A DNA stretch of 7,631 nt from Synechococcales cyanobacterium PMM_0073 (GTDB lineage Bacteria; Cyanobacteriota; Cyanobacteriia; Elainellales; Elainellaceae). Below, piece after piece: positions 1 to 6,447 of this stretch (position 1 is its first letter; each line of letters opens with the position of its first letter). The translations under genes were made by a program, and so were the position numbers. Location: positions 1 through 7,631 of the forward strand of contig CASBQH010000477.1 in NCBI GenBank assembly GCA_949127695.1, written 5' to 3'. The notes beneath the pieces are model-generated. The model worked only from the letters and a program-made list of their open reading frames with translations, ran no database searches and was not told the DNA's origin.

Positions 1-50
1 AGCCGAGCCGCAGTTTTGGCGGGCGATCGGCAGGGCGGTGCGGCTCGGCT
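1..50. repeat. Perfect 12-bp GC-rich inverted repeat inside cheA
   Basis: Positions 1-12 (AGCCGAGCCGCA) and 39-50 (TGCGGCTCGGCT) are exact reverse complements with a 26-nt loop. Because the left arm begins at base 1, the repeat may extend outside the window. It falls in the part of cheA that codes for the Ala/Pro/Arg-rich linker after residue 235. Confidence 0.8.
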
Positions 51-755
51 TTGCTCAAATTCGCTGAGCGACAGCTGGGCAATTTCCACAGCCTGCTCTG
101 GATGCAGCGCCACCGATTGCTGTACCGCCTCAGCAATTGCCCCAAAGTTGGGCAAATTGAGCAATTCGGCAAATCCAGCAAAGACCTCAGCTTGCAGCTG
201 TAGCTCGCCCAGCAGATCGCGCTCAGGCTGAACAATGGCAGCCGCAAGTTGCTCTAGCCCCTGCCCCACATCAAGCTCAAAAATTGAAGCCACCAGATCG
301 GTGCCCATTTCATCTGAGCTGGGCATATAGCTCTCAGCCTGCGTCAGCGCCTCGCCACAGTAGGCTTCAATCTGGCTAAAAATGGGCTCAGCGGCTGTCA
401 ACGCCTGCTCAGCGTCAAATGAGCCTGTGGCAATCTGCTCGCTCAGCGGCAGCCGCAGACAGTCATAGGCTTGCAGCAGCCAGCTCTCCAGCATAGGATC
501 AGTGGCCAGCGTTTCATCATAGAGCGCCTTGAAAATGTTTTCTAGCCGATGGGACAGCGTGGCAATTGCCTCCAGCCCCACGCCCGCTGCGCCGCCCTTC
601 AGCGAATGCGCCGCCCGCATTAAGCTATGAATTTTGGCCGTGCTGCGCTCTTGGTTCAGCCTCAGCAAGCCCGACTCGATCGATTGCAGCAGTCCAGTCG
701 CCTCTTCGACAAAAAATCGATAGGCTTGGTCGCGAATATCAGGATGAATCGCCAT
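1..755 (-). CDS. cheA: CheA-type hybrid/chemotaxis histidine kinase, N-terminal part (5' complete, 3' cut by window edge)
   Basis: The reading frame starts at ATG 753-755 and stays open for 251 codons to the left edge, so only the N-terminus is present. Residues 1-105 form an Hpt (P1) phosphotransfer domain. The phosphoacceptor is His50 in the motif RAAHSLKGGAAGVGLEAI, followed by the helix SHRLENIFKALY. Residues 150-235 form a second helical stretch (SIFELDVGQGLEQLA, then NLPNFGAIAEA and QAVEIAQLSLSDF) that, from memory, is shared by cyanobacterial CheA proteins of pix/pil/hmp loci. From about residue 236 an Ala/Pro/Arg-rich linker begins. The dimerisation, ATPase, CheW-like and any receiver domains would lie outside the window. 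The role expected is autophosphorylation controlled by the MCP and CheW, then transfer to CheY-like receivers. The start is supported by an in-frame stop 13 codons upstream, although no clear Shine-Dalgarno sequence precedes it. It lies 194 bp after the preceding gene, a gap rich in inverted repeats. Confidence 0.9.
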   Translation of the reverse strand, partial: MAIHPDIRDQAYRFFVEEATGLLQSIESGLLRLNQERSTAKIHSLMRAAHSLKGGAAGVGLEAIATLSHRLENIFKALYDETLATDPMLESWLLQAYDCLRLPLSEQIATGSFDAEQALTAAEPIFSQIEAYCGEALTQAESYMPSSDEMGTDLVASIFELDVGQGLEQLAAAIVQPERDLLGELQLQAEVFAGFAELLNLPNFGAIAEAVQQSVALHPEQAVEIAQLSLSEFEQSRAAPPCRSPAKTAAR

Positions 756-788
756 GCTAATGATTGCAGATAAGGATAGGGAACAGAA

Positions 789-794
789 ATATTA
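789..794 (-). promoter_or_regulatory. Weak candidate -10 element upstream of cheA
   Basis: Read on the minus strand the hexamer is TAATAT, in an AT-rich patch 34 nt before the cheA ATG. It resembles a sigma-70 -10 box. No good -35 box sits at normal spacing; the best at 18 bp is GGCACA. This is a suggestion of an internal promoter for cheA, not a firm call. Confidence 0.2.
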
Positions 795-857
795 ATTTTT
801 TTAGATTTGATCTGTGCCCCCAACCCCCAATTCATAGCCCTACGGGCATTCAAGAAA

Positions 858-888
858 GGGGGCTTTCGAGCCGTTTTTCAAAGCCCCC
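858..888 (-). terminator. Hairpin between the unknown gene and cheA; possible terminator or attenuator
   Basis: In the minus-strand transcript the stem GGGGGCUUU (888-880) pairs perfectly with AAAGCCCCC (866-858) across a 13-nt loop, and is followed by the short pyrimidine tract UUUCUU. It lies about 60 nt after the stop codon at 950. The stem is strong, but the tail is not an unbroken U-run, so partial termination or RNA processing are as likely as full termination. It may lower cheA expression relative to the upstream genes. Confidence 0.45.
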
Positions 889-910
889 AGAATTGGGTGT
901 AGCGCCTGCG

Positions 911-923
911 GCAAGCAAGCAAG
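911..923. repeat. Short tetranucleotide tandem repeat (GCAA/AAGC, just over three units)
   Basis: The run GCAAGCAAGCAAG contains three and a quarter 4-bp units. It is noncoding, 27 bp after the stop codon of the preceding gene, and could vary in copy number by slippage. No function is evident. Confidence 0.5.
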
Positions 924-949
924 GGGGCGGCTGTCAAGATATGCACTCT

Positions 950-1678
950 TCAACCTGTAAAGACAGCGCGTTTATCTAGCGCTGCGACTGAGATCCGCGC
1001 ATAGGCCGAGATCCACTTAAACAGATCGGCGACTTCTGGCGAGATTGGCGTTTTGGTAAACAAAATAATCGCGAACAGGTTTCCAGAGGGCAACATGCCG
1101 CCAAACCCCAGCACAGACTTGATTTGGTAAGGCTCAACAAACTCAGCCTGAGCCGGGATATGGACGCTGCCCAGCGCTTCAGGGATATGAAACACGTTGA
1201 AGGTGGTTTGCTCCAAATCCACCAGAATATCGGGATCGGGTTCCAGCACGGTGCTGATATCGAGGCCAAACTGGTGAATCAGCTGAGAAATCATGGGGGC
1301 GCGGCTGACAAAGTTTTCGTCGAGCAGCGGAATCGCCTGATGTCCGGTGGAGAGCTGTCTGGCGTTCCACTGCGGCTGATCGCCAGCGGTGGCCATCAGG
1401 GTCAAACATTTGGTGTTAGAGCCAACGCTGCGCCCGCCCACCAGATTGCGAGCCGCCAGCCGCAGATCCTCGCTCAGCTCCATAAACGGGCAGGTCATAA
1501 AAAATCGCACCAGCGCACAGGCCGAATCTCCGGTCTGTGGATCAAGCAGGTTCTCGTAGAGGTAGCGCACCATGCGCTTTGCCACATCTTCAATATTCTG
1601 CGCTCCCTTATCTAAATTGCGTAAGGTAAGAGCGCAGCTATACATCTCCTCGTCGCCAAATCGGGTTAAGTCATACAT
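950..1678 (-). CDS. Conserved soluble protein of unknown function between MCP and CheA (possible GAF-like sensor)
   Basis: This 242-residue protein has no signal peptide or membrane segment, so it should be cytoplasmic. Conserved-looking blocks are YENLLDPQTGDSACALVRFF (41-60), CLTLMATAGDQPQWNARQLS (91-110), VFHIPEALGS (162-171) and SVLGFGGMLPSGNLFAIILF (188-207). The last block, followed by PISPEVADLFKWISAYA, resembles the final strand and helix of GAF-like sensor folds. From memory, very similar proteins occur in cyanobacteria as stand-alone proteins or next to signalling kinases, but I know no assigned function. The ATG at 1676-1678 (MYDLTRF) is preferred because family members seem to begin there and a weak GAGA ribosome site precedes it. 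An in-frame GTG at 1718-1720 would add 14 residues and leave only 5 bp after the MCP stop. Its place between MCP and CheA suggests a second input to the same pathway, which is inference. Confidence 0.8.
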   Translation of the reverse strand: MYDLTRFGDEEMYSCALTLRNLDKGAQNIEDVAKRMVRYLYENLLDPQTGDSACALVRFFMTCPFMELSEDLRLAARNLVGGRSVGSNTKCLTLMATAGDQPQWNARQLSTGHQAIPLLDENFVSRAPMISQLIHQFGLDISTVLEPDPDILVDLEQTTFNVFHIPEALGSVHIPAQAEFVEPYQIKSVLGFGGMLPSGNLFAIILFTKTPISPEVADLFKWISAYARISVAALDKRAVFTG

Positions 1679-1686
1679 TGATGATT

Positions 1687-1691
1687 TCTCT
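1687..1691 (-). promoter_or_regulatory. Weak ribosome binding site favouring the ATG start at 1678
   Basis: On the minus strand AGAGA lies 8 nt before ATG 1676-1678. This agrees with the shorter 242-residue form of the downstream protein. The competing GTG at 1718-1720 is preceded only by AAGTGAAGTG, which fits a Shine-Dalgarno site poorly. Confidence 0.4.
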
Positions 1692-1718
1692 AGGTTATTA
1701 AGGTTAGCAGTCGTGGCC

Positions 1719-1736
1719 ACTTCACTTACTTCACTT
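1719..1736. repeat. Perfect 9-bp tandem repeat over the MCP stop codon
   Basis: ACTTCACTT occurs twice head to tail, at 1719-1727 and 1728-1736. On the minus strand this is AAGTGAAGT twice, covering the last codons and TAA stop of the MCP gene and the candidate GTG start of the next gene. Confidence 0.75.
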
Positions 1737-4152
1737 TGAACCGACCGACGCTGGCCTGGAGCGTTTGGGCGACGGTTTGCAGCTGGCCAAACGAAACAGC
1801 CACCTGACTGGCTTCGGCTGAGGTCTTGTTGGCAGTCGTGGCGACATCTTGCATGGTCTGCGAGACGGTTTCGGCAGCTTCAGACTGCACCACTGTCGCT
1901 TGGGCAATTGCGGCCACCAGTTGGCTAATCTTGTCGCTGGCTGTCGTAATCTTGTTGAGGCTTTGGCGGGTTTCATCCACCAGCTGCGTCCCAATCACCA
2001 CCTGTTCAGTGCCCGACTCCATTGCTACCACCACTTCGTTGGTTTCAGCCTGAATGCTGGAGACCAGCTTGCGAATTTCTTCAGTGGCTTCGGCTGAGCG
2101 CTGCGCTAATGCCCGCACTTCGCTGGCCACAATCGCGAAGCCGCGACCCGACTCGCCCGCCCGCGATGCCTCAATTGAAGCGTTTAAGGCCAGCATGTTG
2201 GTCTGGGAGGCAAAGGCGCTGATCAGCTCTACCACCGTCGAGATTTTTTGCGATGATTCGCCCAGATGCTTCACCTTCTTGGCCGTCTCTGACACCGTAG
2301 AGCGAATTGCCTGGATGCCATCTACAGTTCGGTTCATCGCCAAATCTCCTGCCTGTACCGTCTGAGCCGCCTGCTGCACAATTATCTCAGCTTGCTCAGC
2401 GTTCGTGGCCACCAGCCGCACCGTCTGCGTCATCTGCTCAATTCGATTCAGCGCGACGGCAATTTCGGCGGCCTGCTGAGTGGCTTCTGTTGAAAGCGAC
2501 TGAATATAGCCTGCGTTGCCTGTGGTAGTCTCTGTCACCTGAGCTGCGGTATCCTGCACCTGTATGACGATTTTACGCAGGCTAGAGACAGTGGCGTTAT
2601 AGGAGTCAGCCAGCGTGCCAATTTCATCAGGCGTTACCTTGGCGCGAATCGTCAGGTCGCCTTTGCTAATGGGGTCTACTTCCCGCAGCAGCTCTAGCGC
2701 CCGCCGCTGGAGAATTTGTCGATCGGCTTCAGAGGCTTCTTTGGCTTGGTTGAGTTCAAGCGTGCGCTGATCAACCCGCTGTTCGAGGTCGCGGTTGGTG
2801 GTTTCCAGCGCCTCAAACGAGCCGCGCAGCTGTGCGGTAACTTGCCGAAACGACTGTTCGACAATTTCGAGTTCGTCAGCTTTTTGCAGGTTTAAGTCAG
2901 CAGACTCTGGCAGCAGATTCAGCGCCAAGCCTAACCTCGCGGCTCGCTCAGTATCTGCTGCGGCCAGACGGCTGCATTCATCTAGCAGCGGCTGTAAGCG
3001 TTGATTCAGCCGCCGCACAAAGGCAAAGACAACCAGGGCGAGGATGCCACTAGCGGCCAAAGCGCTGCCCAGCGTCAGCATCAGTACGGGCTGCGTTACC
3101 ACTGATTCTGGTACAATCGCCAGCATCATCCAATCCGTGCCCTTGACGCGCTGGTAAGCCCAAAAAGTGCCGCCCAAGTTCAGCAAGCCCGCATCCTCCT
3201 GCCCCACTTTTTCCCAAACTGACTTGAGCTGCGGAATATCTGCGTAGCTCGCCAGATCTTTGGCTTTTTGGGGATCAATCGGATAGGCCAACAGATTGCC
3301 TTGGCCGCTGAGTACAGCAAAATCACCTTGGCCGTTAATGACAGAGTCTTTAATTTGATCTCCAATGGCAGTCACGCTCACATCTAGCGTTGCCAGCCCC
3401 AATAGCTCATACTGATCGTTAAAAATCGGCTGCGCGTAGGTCGTGATCGTGATGCCATACCACTGGTAAGGCTCATACCACTGAGCTTTTCTGGAATTCA
3501 CCAGCGTTGTATAGTAGCTTTTCTCCGGATATTTATCCTCTGCCCAGAGTTCTGCATAGCGCGTATCTTGATTGGGTGCAGGCAGCAGTTGACCAATTTG
3601 ATCTGGCCCAGCCTGATCCAGATAATAATAGGGATAAAACCACTTGCGAGCCGTCACTAGCTTGCTGGGCGTCTGACCAAAACCCACCCCCATCGCCCCA
3701 AATGGTCGAGTCTTGAAGAAGTCAAGCGCGAGGCTTTTGTAAATTTCGGGATCGCTGGTGGCTTGCCGATTTAAGCTGTGGACTGAGCTGGCTAGCCCAA
3801 TCATCGCCTGTTCAGACCTGGCCAGCTCAGCTTCGACGAGTTTGGCCTTCACATCTAGCTGGCTTTGGATTTTGGTGGCAGCTTGACTCACCAAAGTTTG
3901 GTAAGCAAAGTAGGCTGTGCCGCCGATGCTCAATAAAGCGCCGCCCAAAACATACAGCAATAGCTTAAACCCAATTGAGTTTCTCAGCCGCACCCGCATC
4001 TGGGGCGACTGGGAGGCTGACTGGAGCATCACCGGCTCTAGCGGCGGGCTGTTCCAGTCGGTCTGCTCTATTGGGGCAGCCTCTACCTCAATCTCGGCAG
4101 ACGGTAAAAAGCGATGGGAATTGCGACTGGATTCAGAAGGAATTTGCGTCAT
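1726..4152 (-). CDS. Methyl-accepting chemotaxis protein with Cache-type periplasmic sensor and two HAMP-like segments
   Basis: The 808-residue product is a transmembrane chemoreceptor. A cytoplasmic N-terminal tail (1-60) precedes TM1 (62-84). The periplasmic region (89-354) looks like a dCache_1 sensor, with W225, E227, P228 and Y229 in the WYEPY motif, TTYAQPI at 237-243 and TLDVS around D257. TM2 is 356-379. A first HAMP-like segment (380-445), a coiled coil (446-487) and a second HAMP-like segment (488-525, with P494 and DEIG 509-512) follow. The signalling hairpin has its tip at [20 protein letters not shown] (650-669), the CheA/CheW contact region. The C-terminus ends in GRFKVK with no NWETF-type CheR-binding tail. 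The ATG at 4150-4152 has AAGG 7 nt upstream. It resembles PilJ/HmpD-type receptors, without the GAF domains of PixJ. The ligand cannot be read from the sequence; the canonical amino-acid-binding spacing (RxWY) is not met, since R221 is four residues before W225. Confidence 0.95.
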   Translation of the reverse strand: MTQIPSESSRNSHRFLPSAEIEVEAAPIEQTDWNSPPLEPVMLQSASQSPQMRVRLRNSIGFKLLLYVLGGALLSIGGTAYFAYQTLVSQAATKIQSQLDVKAKLVEAELARSEQAMIGLASSVHSLNRQATSDPEIYKSLALDFFKTRPFGAMGVGFGQTPSKLVTARKWFYPYYYLDQAGPDQIGQLLPAPNQDTRYAELWAEDKYPEKSYYTTLVNSRKAQWYEPYQWYGITITTYAQPIFNDQYELLGLATLDVSVTAIGDQIKDSVINGQGDFAVLSGQGNLLAYPIDPQKAKDLASYADIPQLKSVWEKVGQEDAGLLNLGGTFWAYQRVKGTDWMMLAIVPESVVTQPVLMLTLGSALAASGILALVVFAFVRRLNQRLQPLLDECSRLAAADTERAARLGLALNLLPESADLNLQKADELEIVEQSFRQVTAQLRGSFEALETTNRDLEQRVDQRTLELNQAKEASEADRQILQRRALELLREVDPISKGDLTIRAKVTPDEIGTLADSYNATVSSLRKIVIQVQDTAAQVTETTTGNAGYIQSLSTEATQQAAEIAVALNRIEQMTQTVRLVATNAEQAEIIVQQAAQTVQAGDLAMNRTVDGIQAIRSTVSETAKKVKHLGESSQKISTVVELISAFASQTNMLALNASIEASRAGESGRGFAIVASEVRALAQRSAEATEEIRKLVSSIQAETNEVVVAMESGTEQVVIGTQLVDETRQSLNKITTASDKISQLVAAIAQATVVQSEAAETVSQTMQDVATTANKTSAEASQVAVSFGQLQTVAQTLQASVGRFKVK

Positions 4153-4187
4153 GATATAGCCTTGTCTTCAACAGGAGCGTGAGCAGA

Positions 4188-4218
4188 ACTGGAGCGAAAC
4201 TGGAGCGAAACTGGAGAA
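4188..4218. repeat. 11-bp tandem repeat between cheW and the MCP gene
   Basis: ACTGGAGCGAA occurs at 4188-4198 and 4199-4209, followed by a partial third unit ACTGGAGAA at 4210-4218. A degenerate AGGAGCG block lies just outside at 4172-4178. The array starts directly after the cheW stop codon and fills about half of the 67-bp gap. An 11-bp period is about one helical turn, so repeated protein binding is possible, as is simple slippage. Confidence 0.75.
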
Positions 4219-4219
4219 T

Positions 4220-4756
4220 TTAAGCCAGAGATACCTGCTGAAAAATTGCCGCACCATCTAGGACAGGCAAGCTTTCTTGCGCTGATTTCTGCCAGTACCC
4301 GGCGGTGAATGGCTTGAGCTGAGCGGGCGCTGTGGCGGGTGGCCAAGGTTGAATATTCTGGAGCGTACAGGACTCAATCTCTTCAATTTGCTGAACCACT
4401 AGCCCCAGCCTCTGGTTGATATCAGGTTGCTCAGGCAAATTGAGCACGACGGCTGCGTGCTGAGCGCGTGCGGCCTCATACCAGGGAGACAGCCCGCAGA
4501 GATGCCCCAAGTCCACCATCCAGAGGATCTCGCCGCGCCAGTTATGCACGCCCATTGCCCAGGCAGGCAAATGCGGAATTGGCATAATTTGGGTTTCTGA
4601 AACCGTCAAAACCTCGGTAAGCTGCTGCATCGGCAAGAGCGCTGCTATCTGGGCGCTCAGCCGCAGCCGCAAGAACTGCTCGCTGGGGTCGCGGGCTGCC
4701 GTCAGCATAGGGCCAAACTCGCCCACCGCATCGGCGTTGTTAAAAAAATTGGCCAT
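4220..4756 (-). CDS. cheW: CheW-like coupling protein
   Basis: The 178-residue protein is a single CheW domain that would link the MCP hairpin tip to CheA in the cytoplasmic signalling array. After a 25-residue N-terminal extension the fold begins at EQFLRLRLSAQIAALLPMQQ (26-45). The central motif is GVHNWRGEILWMVDLGHLCG (69-88), in which N72, R74 and G75 match the conserved NxRG of CheW. The C-terminal part includes LGLVVQQIEEI (117-127) and the closing VLDGAAIFQQV. The ATG at 4754-4756 lacks an evident Shine-Dalgarno site. The gene starts 33 bp after cheY and ends 67 bp before the MCP gene, so co-transcription is expected. It corresponds in position to pixI/pilI/hmpC. A second CheW-like domain normally present in CheA would lie outside the window. 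Confidence 0.92.
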   Translation of the reverse strand: MANFFNNADAVGEFGPMLTAARDPSEQFLRLRLSAQIAALLPMQQLTEVLTVSETQIMPIPHLPAWAMGVHNWRGEILWMVDLGHLCGLSPWYEAARAQHAAVVLNLPEQPDINQRLGLVVQQIEEIESCTLQNIQPWPPATAPAQLKPFTAGYWQKSAQESLPVLDGAAIFQQVSLA

Positions 4757-4789
4757 GAGTTGTACAATCGCTTAGGCTAAACAAATCAA

Positions 4790-5155
4790 CTAGCGCTTGA
4801 TCAAATTCTTGACCGTCCGCACAAATTCCTCTTGATCAATCGGCTTGGTCAGATAGGCATCTGCGCCCTGCTTCATGCCCCAAAACTTATCCATTTCGCC
4901 CCCTTTAGTCGAGCAGATCACGATCGGGATATCGCAGGTTTCGTCATTTGCTTTCAGCTCGCGGCAGACTTCAAAGCCGCTACAGCCCGGTAACACTACG
5001 TCCAAAACAATCACATCGGGTCGCTGACGTGCCACTGCCGTAAAAGCTTCTTCGCCCGTCTGAGCCGACAGCACTGTAATGCCACCCTGCTGTAAACAGC
5101 CCATTAAAATTTGCATATCGGTCATGGAATCTTCGACAACCAAGGCTGTACTCAT
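4790..5155 (-). CDS. CheY-like single-domain response regulator
   Basis: The 121-residue protein is one receiver domain with no output domain. The acidic pocket is E8-D9, the phosphoacceptor is D52 in VIVLDVVLPG, the switch hydroxyl is S82 (in VICSTK), and Y101 and K104 lie in AYLTKPI. All residues required for phosphorylation are present. It should be phosphorylated by CheA and signal by protein contact, probably to the pilus motor apparatus, as PixH/PilH/HmpB-type proteins do; that target is inferred from family position. The stretch MDKFWGMKQGADAYL is typical of PilH-like receivers as I recall them. The ATG at 5153-5155 has a good AGAGG site 8 nt upstream. The gene lies 35 bp after the PatA-like gene and 33 bp before cheW. 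Confidence 0.95.
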   Translation of the reverse strand: MSTALVVEDSMTDMQILMGCLQQGGITVLSAQTGEEAFTAVARQRPDVIVLDVVLPGCSGFEVCRELKANDETCDIPIVICSTKGGEMDKFWGMKQGADAYLTKPIDQEEFVRTVKNLIKR

Positions 5156-5163
5156 GCTGTTTA

Positions 5164-5168
5164 CCTCT
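5164..5168 (-). promoter_or_regulatory. Shine-Dalgarno site of the cheY-like gene
   Basis: AGAGG on the minus strand, 8 nt before the ATG at 5155. It is the best ribosome binding site in the cluster; cheW, cheA and the PatA-like gene have none that is clear. Higher translation of the small response regulator relative to its neighbours is plausible. Confidence 0.5.
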
Positions 5169-5190
5169 GCTATTCACTGAACTATAAAAT

Positions 5191-6447
5191 CTAAATCAAA
5201 CTACGCTGTGGAACTGGACTGGCTGGGGGCTGCTGAATCTGCAAATGCTGGTCGATCATGCTGAGCACTGCCTCTGCATTTAAGGGCTTAGCCAGAAAAG
5301 CGGTGGCTCCAGCAAAATTAGAGCGCAGTCGGTTGGCATAGCCGTCGTTGCCTGTCAAAATCACAATCGGCGTATGGCGAAAGCAGGAGAGCTTGCGGAG
5401 TTTTTCGCAAAGCTCGTAGCCGTTGACATGGGGCATGATCAGATCGAGAAAGATAAACTCCGGCTTACGCGCCAGCAGCAGCCCAATTACCCGCAGCGGA
5501 TCTTCAATGCCCAAAAACTGGTAGCTTGCAGAGGTCAGCAGTTCTTCCATCATTTTGCGAACCATCAGGCTGTCGTCAATGCAGGCGATCAGGGCTTTAG
5601 GCGGCGCTTCGGGGGTTTGACTTGGCGCAGCCTGGGATGGCAGACGGCGAAATGTTGGCTGGGGTAAGTCCTCAGCGGTTTGAAGCGGCGCATCTGGCGA
5701 CGGCGTGCGACGAAATACTAGACCCGGCAGATCTTCAGTGGAGGTCAGCTCTAGGAAGCCTAGCTGAACGCAGTGGAGAATCAGTTGGGCTGTCTCAATC
5801 AGATCATGCCGCCAATCGGTGGCCAGATCTCGCAGCGTCCGCTGACCGTTGACCAACCGGACTAAAGCCTGATGCCCATGCGCTGCCGTCCACTGCCGAA
5901 ATGGCTCTGGCTGTTGAATGACAGGAGCTTGGTCAGGATAGCAGCCCAGCCCTACCTGCTGCCACTGCTGCTGTAGCGATATGGCTTGCCCCAGCATCAC
6001 CTCTAGCGGCATCGGCTCAAACAACAGCGGCTGACGCTGAGCGCGCTGAAGCTGTCCTGTAATCTGCTCTGCGCCTTGTGGTGGAGCCTGGGCTAAATCA
6101 AACAGCAGCTCGACAACGGTTGCTTGAATCAACTGCTTAGCCTGTGCCTGGGTAATACGCTGCTGTGTTACCCAGAGCTTTAGCAAGGCATATTCCCAGC
6201 CGATGCTCAGATCGGTATCGGCCACTTTAGCCAGATCAATTTGCCAAGCCAAGCGATAGGTGGGCAGGCATGGGCAATAGGTGAGCAGGTGGCGTCGCCA
6301 GCGTCTAATGGGATGCAGACCGCCTGTGGCATAGATGATCCGGCCTTGCGCCAGATAGAGCGTGATTCGCCCTCCGGCCACCGCCTGCACCCATTGCCCT
6401 GTGAATTGCAGCTGCTCCAGATTCTTCAGAAACTCGATCTGTTTCAA
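5191..6447 (-). CDS. PatA-like response regulator (PATAN domain plus C-terminal receiver), TTG start
   Basis: The 418-residue protein has the layout of cyanobacterial PatA/PixG/PilG/HmpA regulators. Residues 1-120 carry a PATAN-type domain, with TGGLHPIRRWRRHLLTYCP at 41-59 as the clearest block. Residues 185-235 form a helical module (ALVRLVNGQRTLRDLA) also found in PatA relatives. A Pro-rich linker (237-283) contains a 21-residue tandem duplication. The receiver (284-400) has D291 and D292, phosphoacceptor D335 in FIFLDLIMPH, T365 and K387 in FLAKPL, so it should be active. PATAN regulators are linked to type IV pilus control and phototaxis. The start codon is TTG (6445-6447). There is no ATG or GTG between the upstream in-frame TAA and this codon, and no ATG before residue 146, which would cut off the conserved PATAN block. 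No clear Shine-Dalgarno site precedes it. As first gene of the cluster it should lie next to the operon promoter. Confidence 0.92.
   Translation of the reverse strand: MKQIEFLKNLEQLQFTGQWVQAVAGGRITLYLAQGRIIYATGGLHPIRRWRRHLLTYCPCLPTYRLAWQIDLAKVADTDLSIGWEYALLKLWVTQQRITQAQAKQLIQATVVELLFDLAQAPPQGAEQITGQLQRAQRQPLLFEPMPLEVMLGQAISLQQQWQQVGLGCYPDQAPVIQQPEPFRQWTAAHGHQALVRLVNGQRTLRDLATDWRHDLIETAQLILHCVQLGFLELTSTEDLPGLVFRRTPSPDAPLQTAEDLPQPTFRRLPSQAAPSQTPEAPPKALIACIDDSLMVRKMMEELLTSASYQFLGIEDPLRVIGLLLARKPEFIFLDLIMPHVNGYELCEKLRKLSCFRHTPIVILTGNDGYANRLRSNFAGATAFLAKPLNAEAVLSMIDQHLQIQQPPASPVPQRSLI
5614..5739 (-). repeat. 63-bp coding tandem duplication in the PatA-like linker
   Basis: Two 21-residue units lie side by side, residues 237-257 and 258-278. 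Both follow the pattern EDLPxxxFRRxPSxxAPxQT, with 13 of 21 positions identical. They lengthen the linker between the helical module and the receiver, and are in frame. Confidence 0.8.

Larger units (their letters stand above)
817..927. repeat. Nested inverted repeats and C5/G5 runs in the cheA leader
   Basis: Three inverted repeats are nested here. The outer pair is CCCAATTC (826-833) with GAATTGGG (890-897). Inside it are a small hairpin GCCC-TAC-GGGC (837-847) and a strong hairpin (858-888). Five runs of C5 or G5 (817-821, 824-828, 858-862, 884-888, 923-927) allow alternative pairings. Blocks such as CCCCCAATTC and CCCCCAGAATTGGG resemble dispersed intergenic repeats that I recall from cyanobacterial genomes, so this could be a decayed copy of such a family. 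The 194-bp gap between the unknown protein gene and cheA holds nothing that looks coding. Confidence 0.65.

Noticed and set aside
22..29. HIP1 site
   Set aside because: GCGATCGG differs from GCGATCGC at the last base.
817..927. G-quadruplex in the cheA leader
   Set aside because: No strand carries four closely spaced G-runs; the runs are split between the strands and better explained by hairpins.
1124..1615. 163-codon open frame on the plus strand, antisense to the unknown protein gene
   Set aside because: It has no recognisable domain and lies wholly inside a minus-strand gene with clear conserved motifs; it is a reading-frame shadow.
3469..3525. Amino-acid-binding motif of dCache_1 domains in the MCP
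   Set aside because: W225-Y226 is present but the arginine is four residues before W instead of two, and the following tyrosine spacing differs, so the ligand class cannot be claimed.
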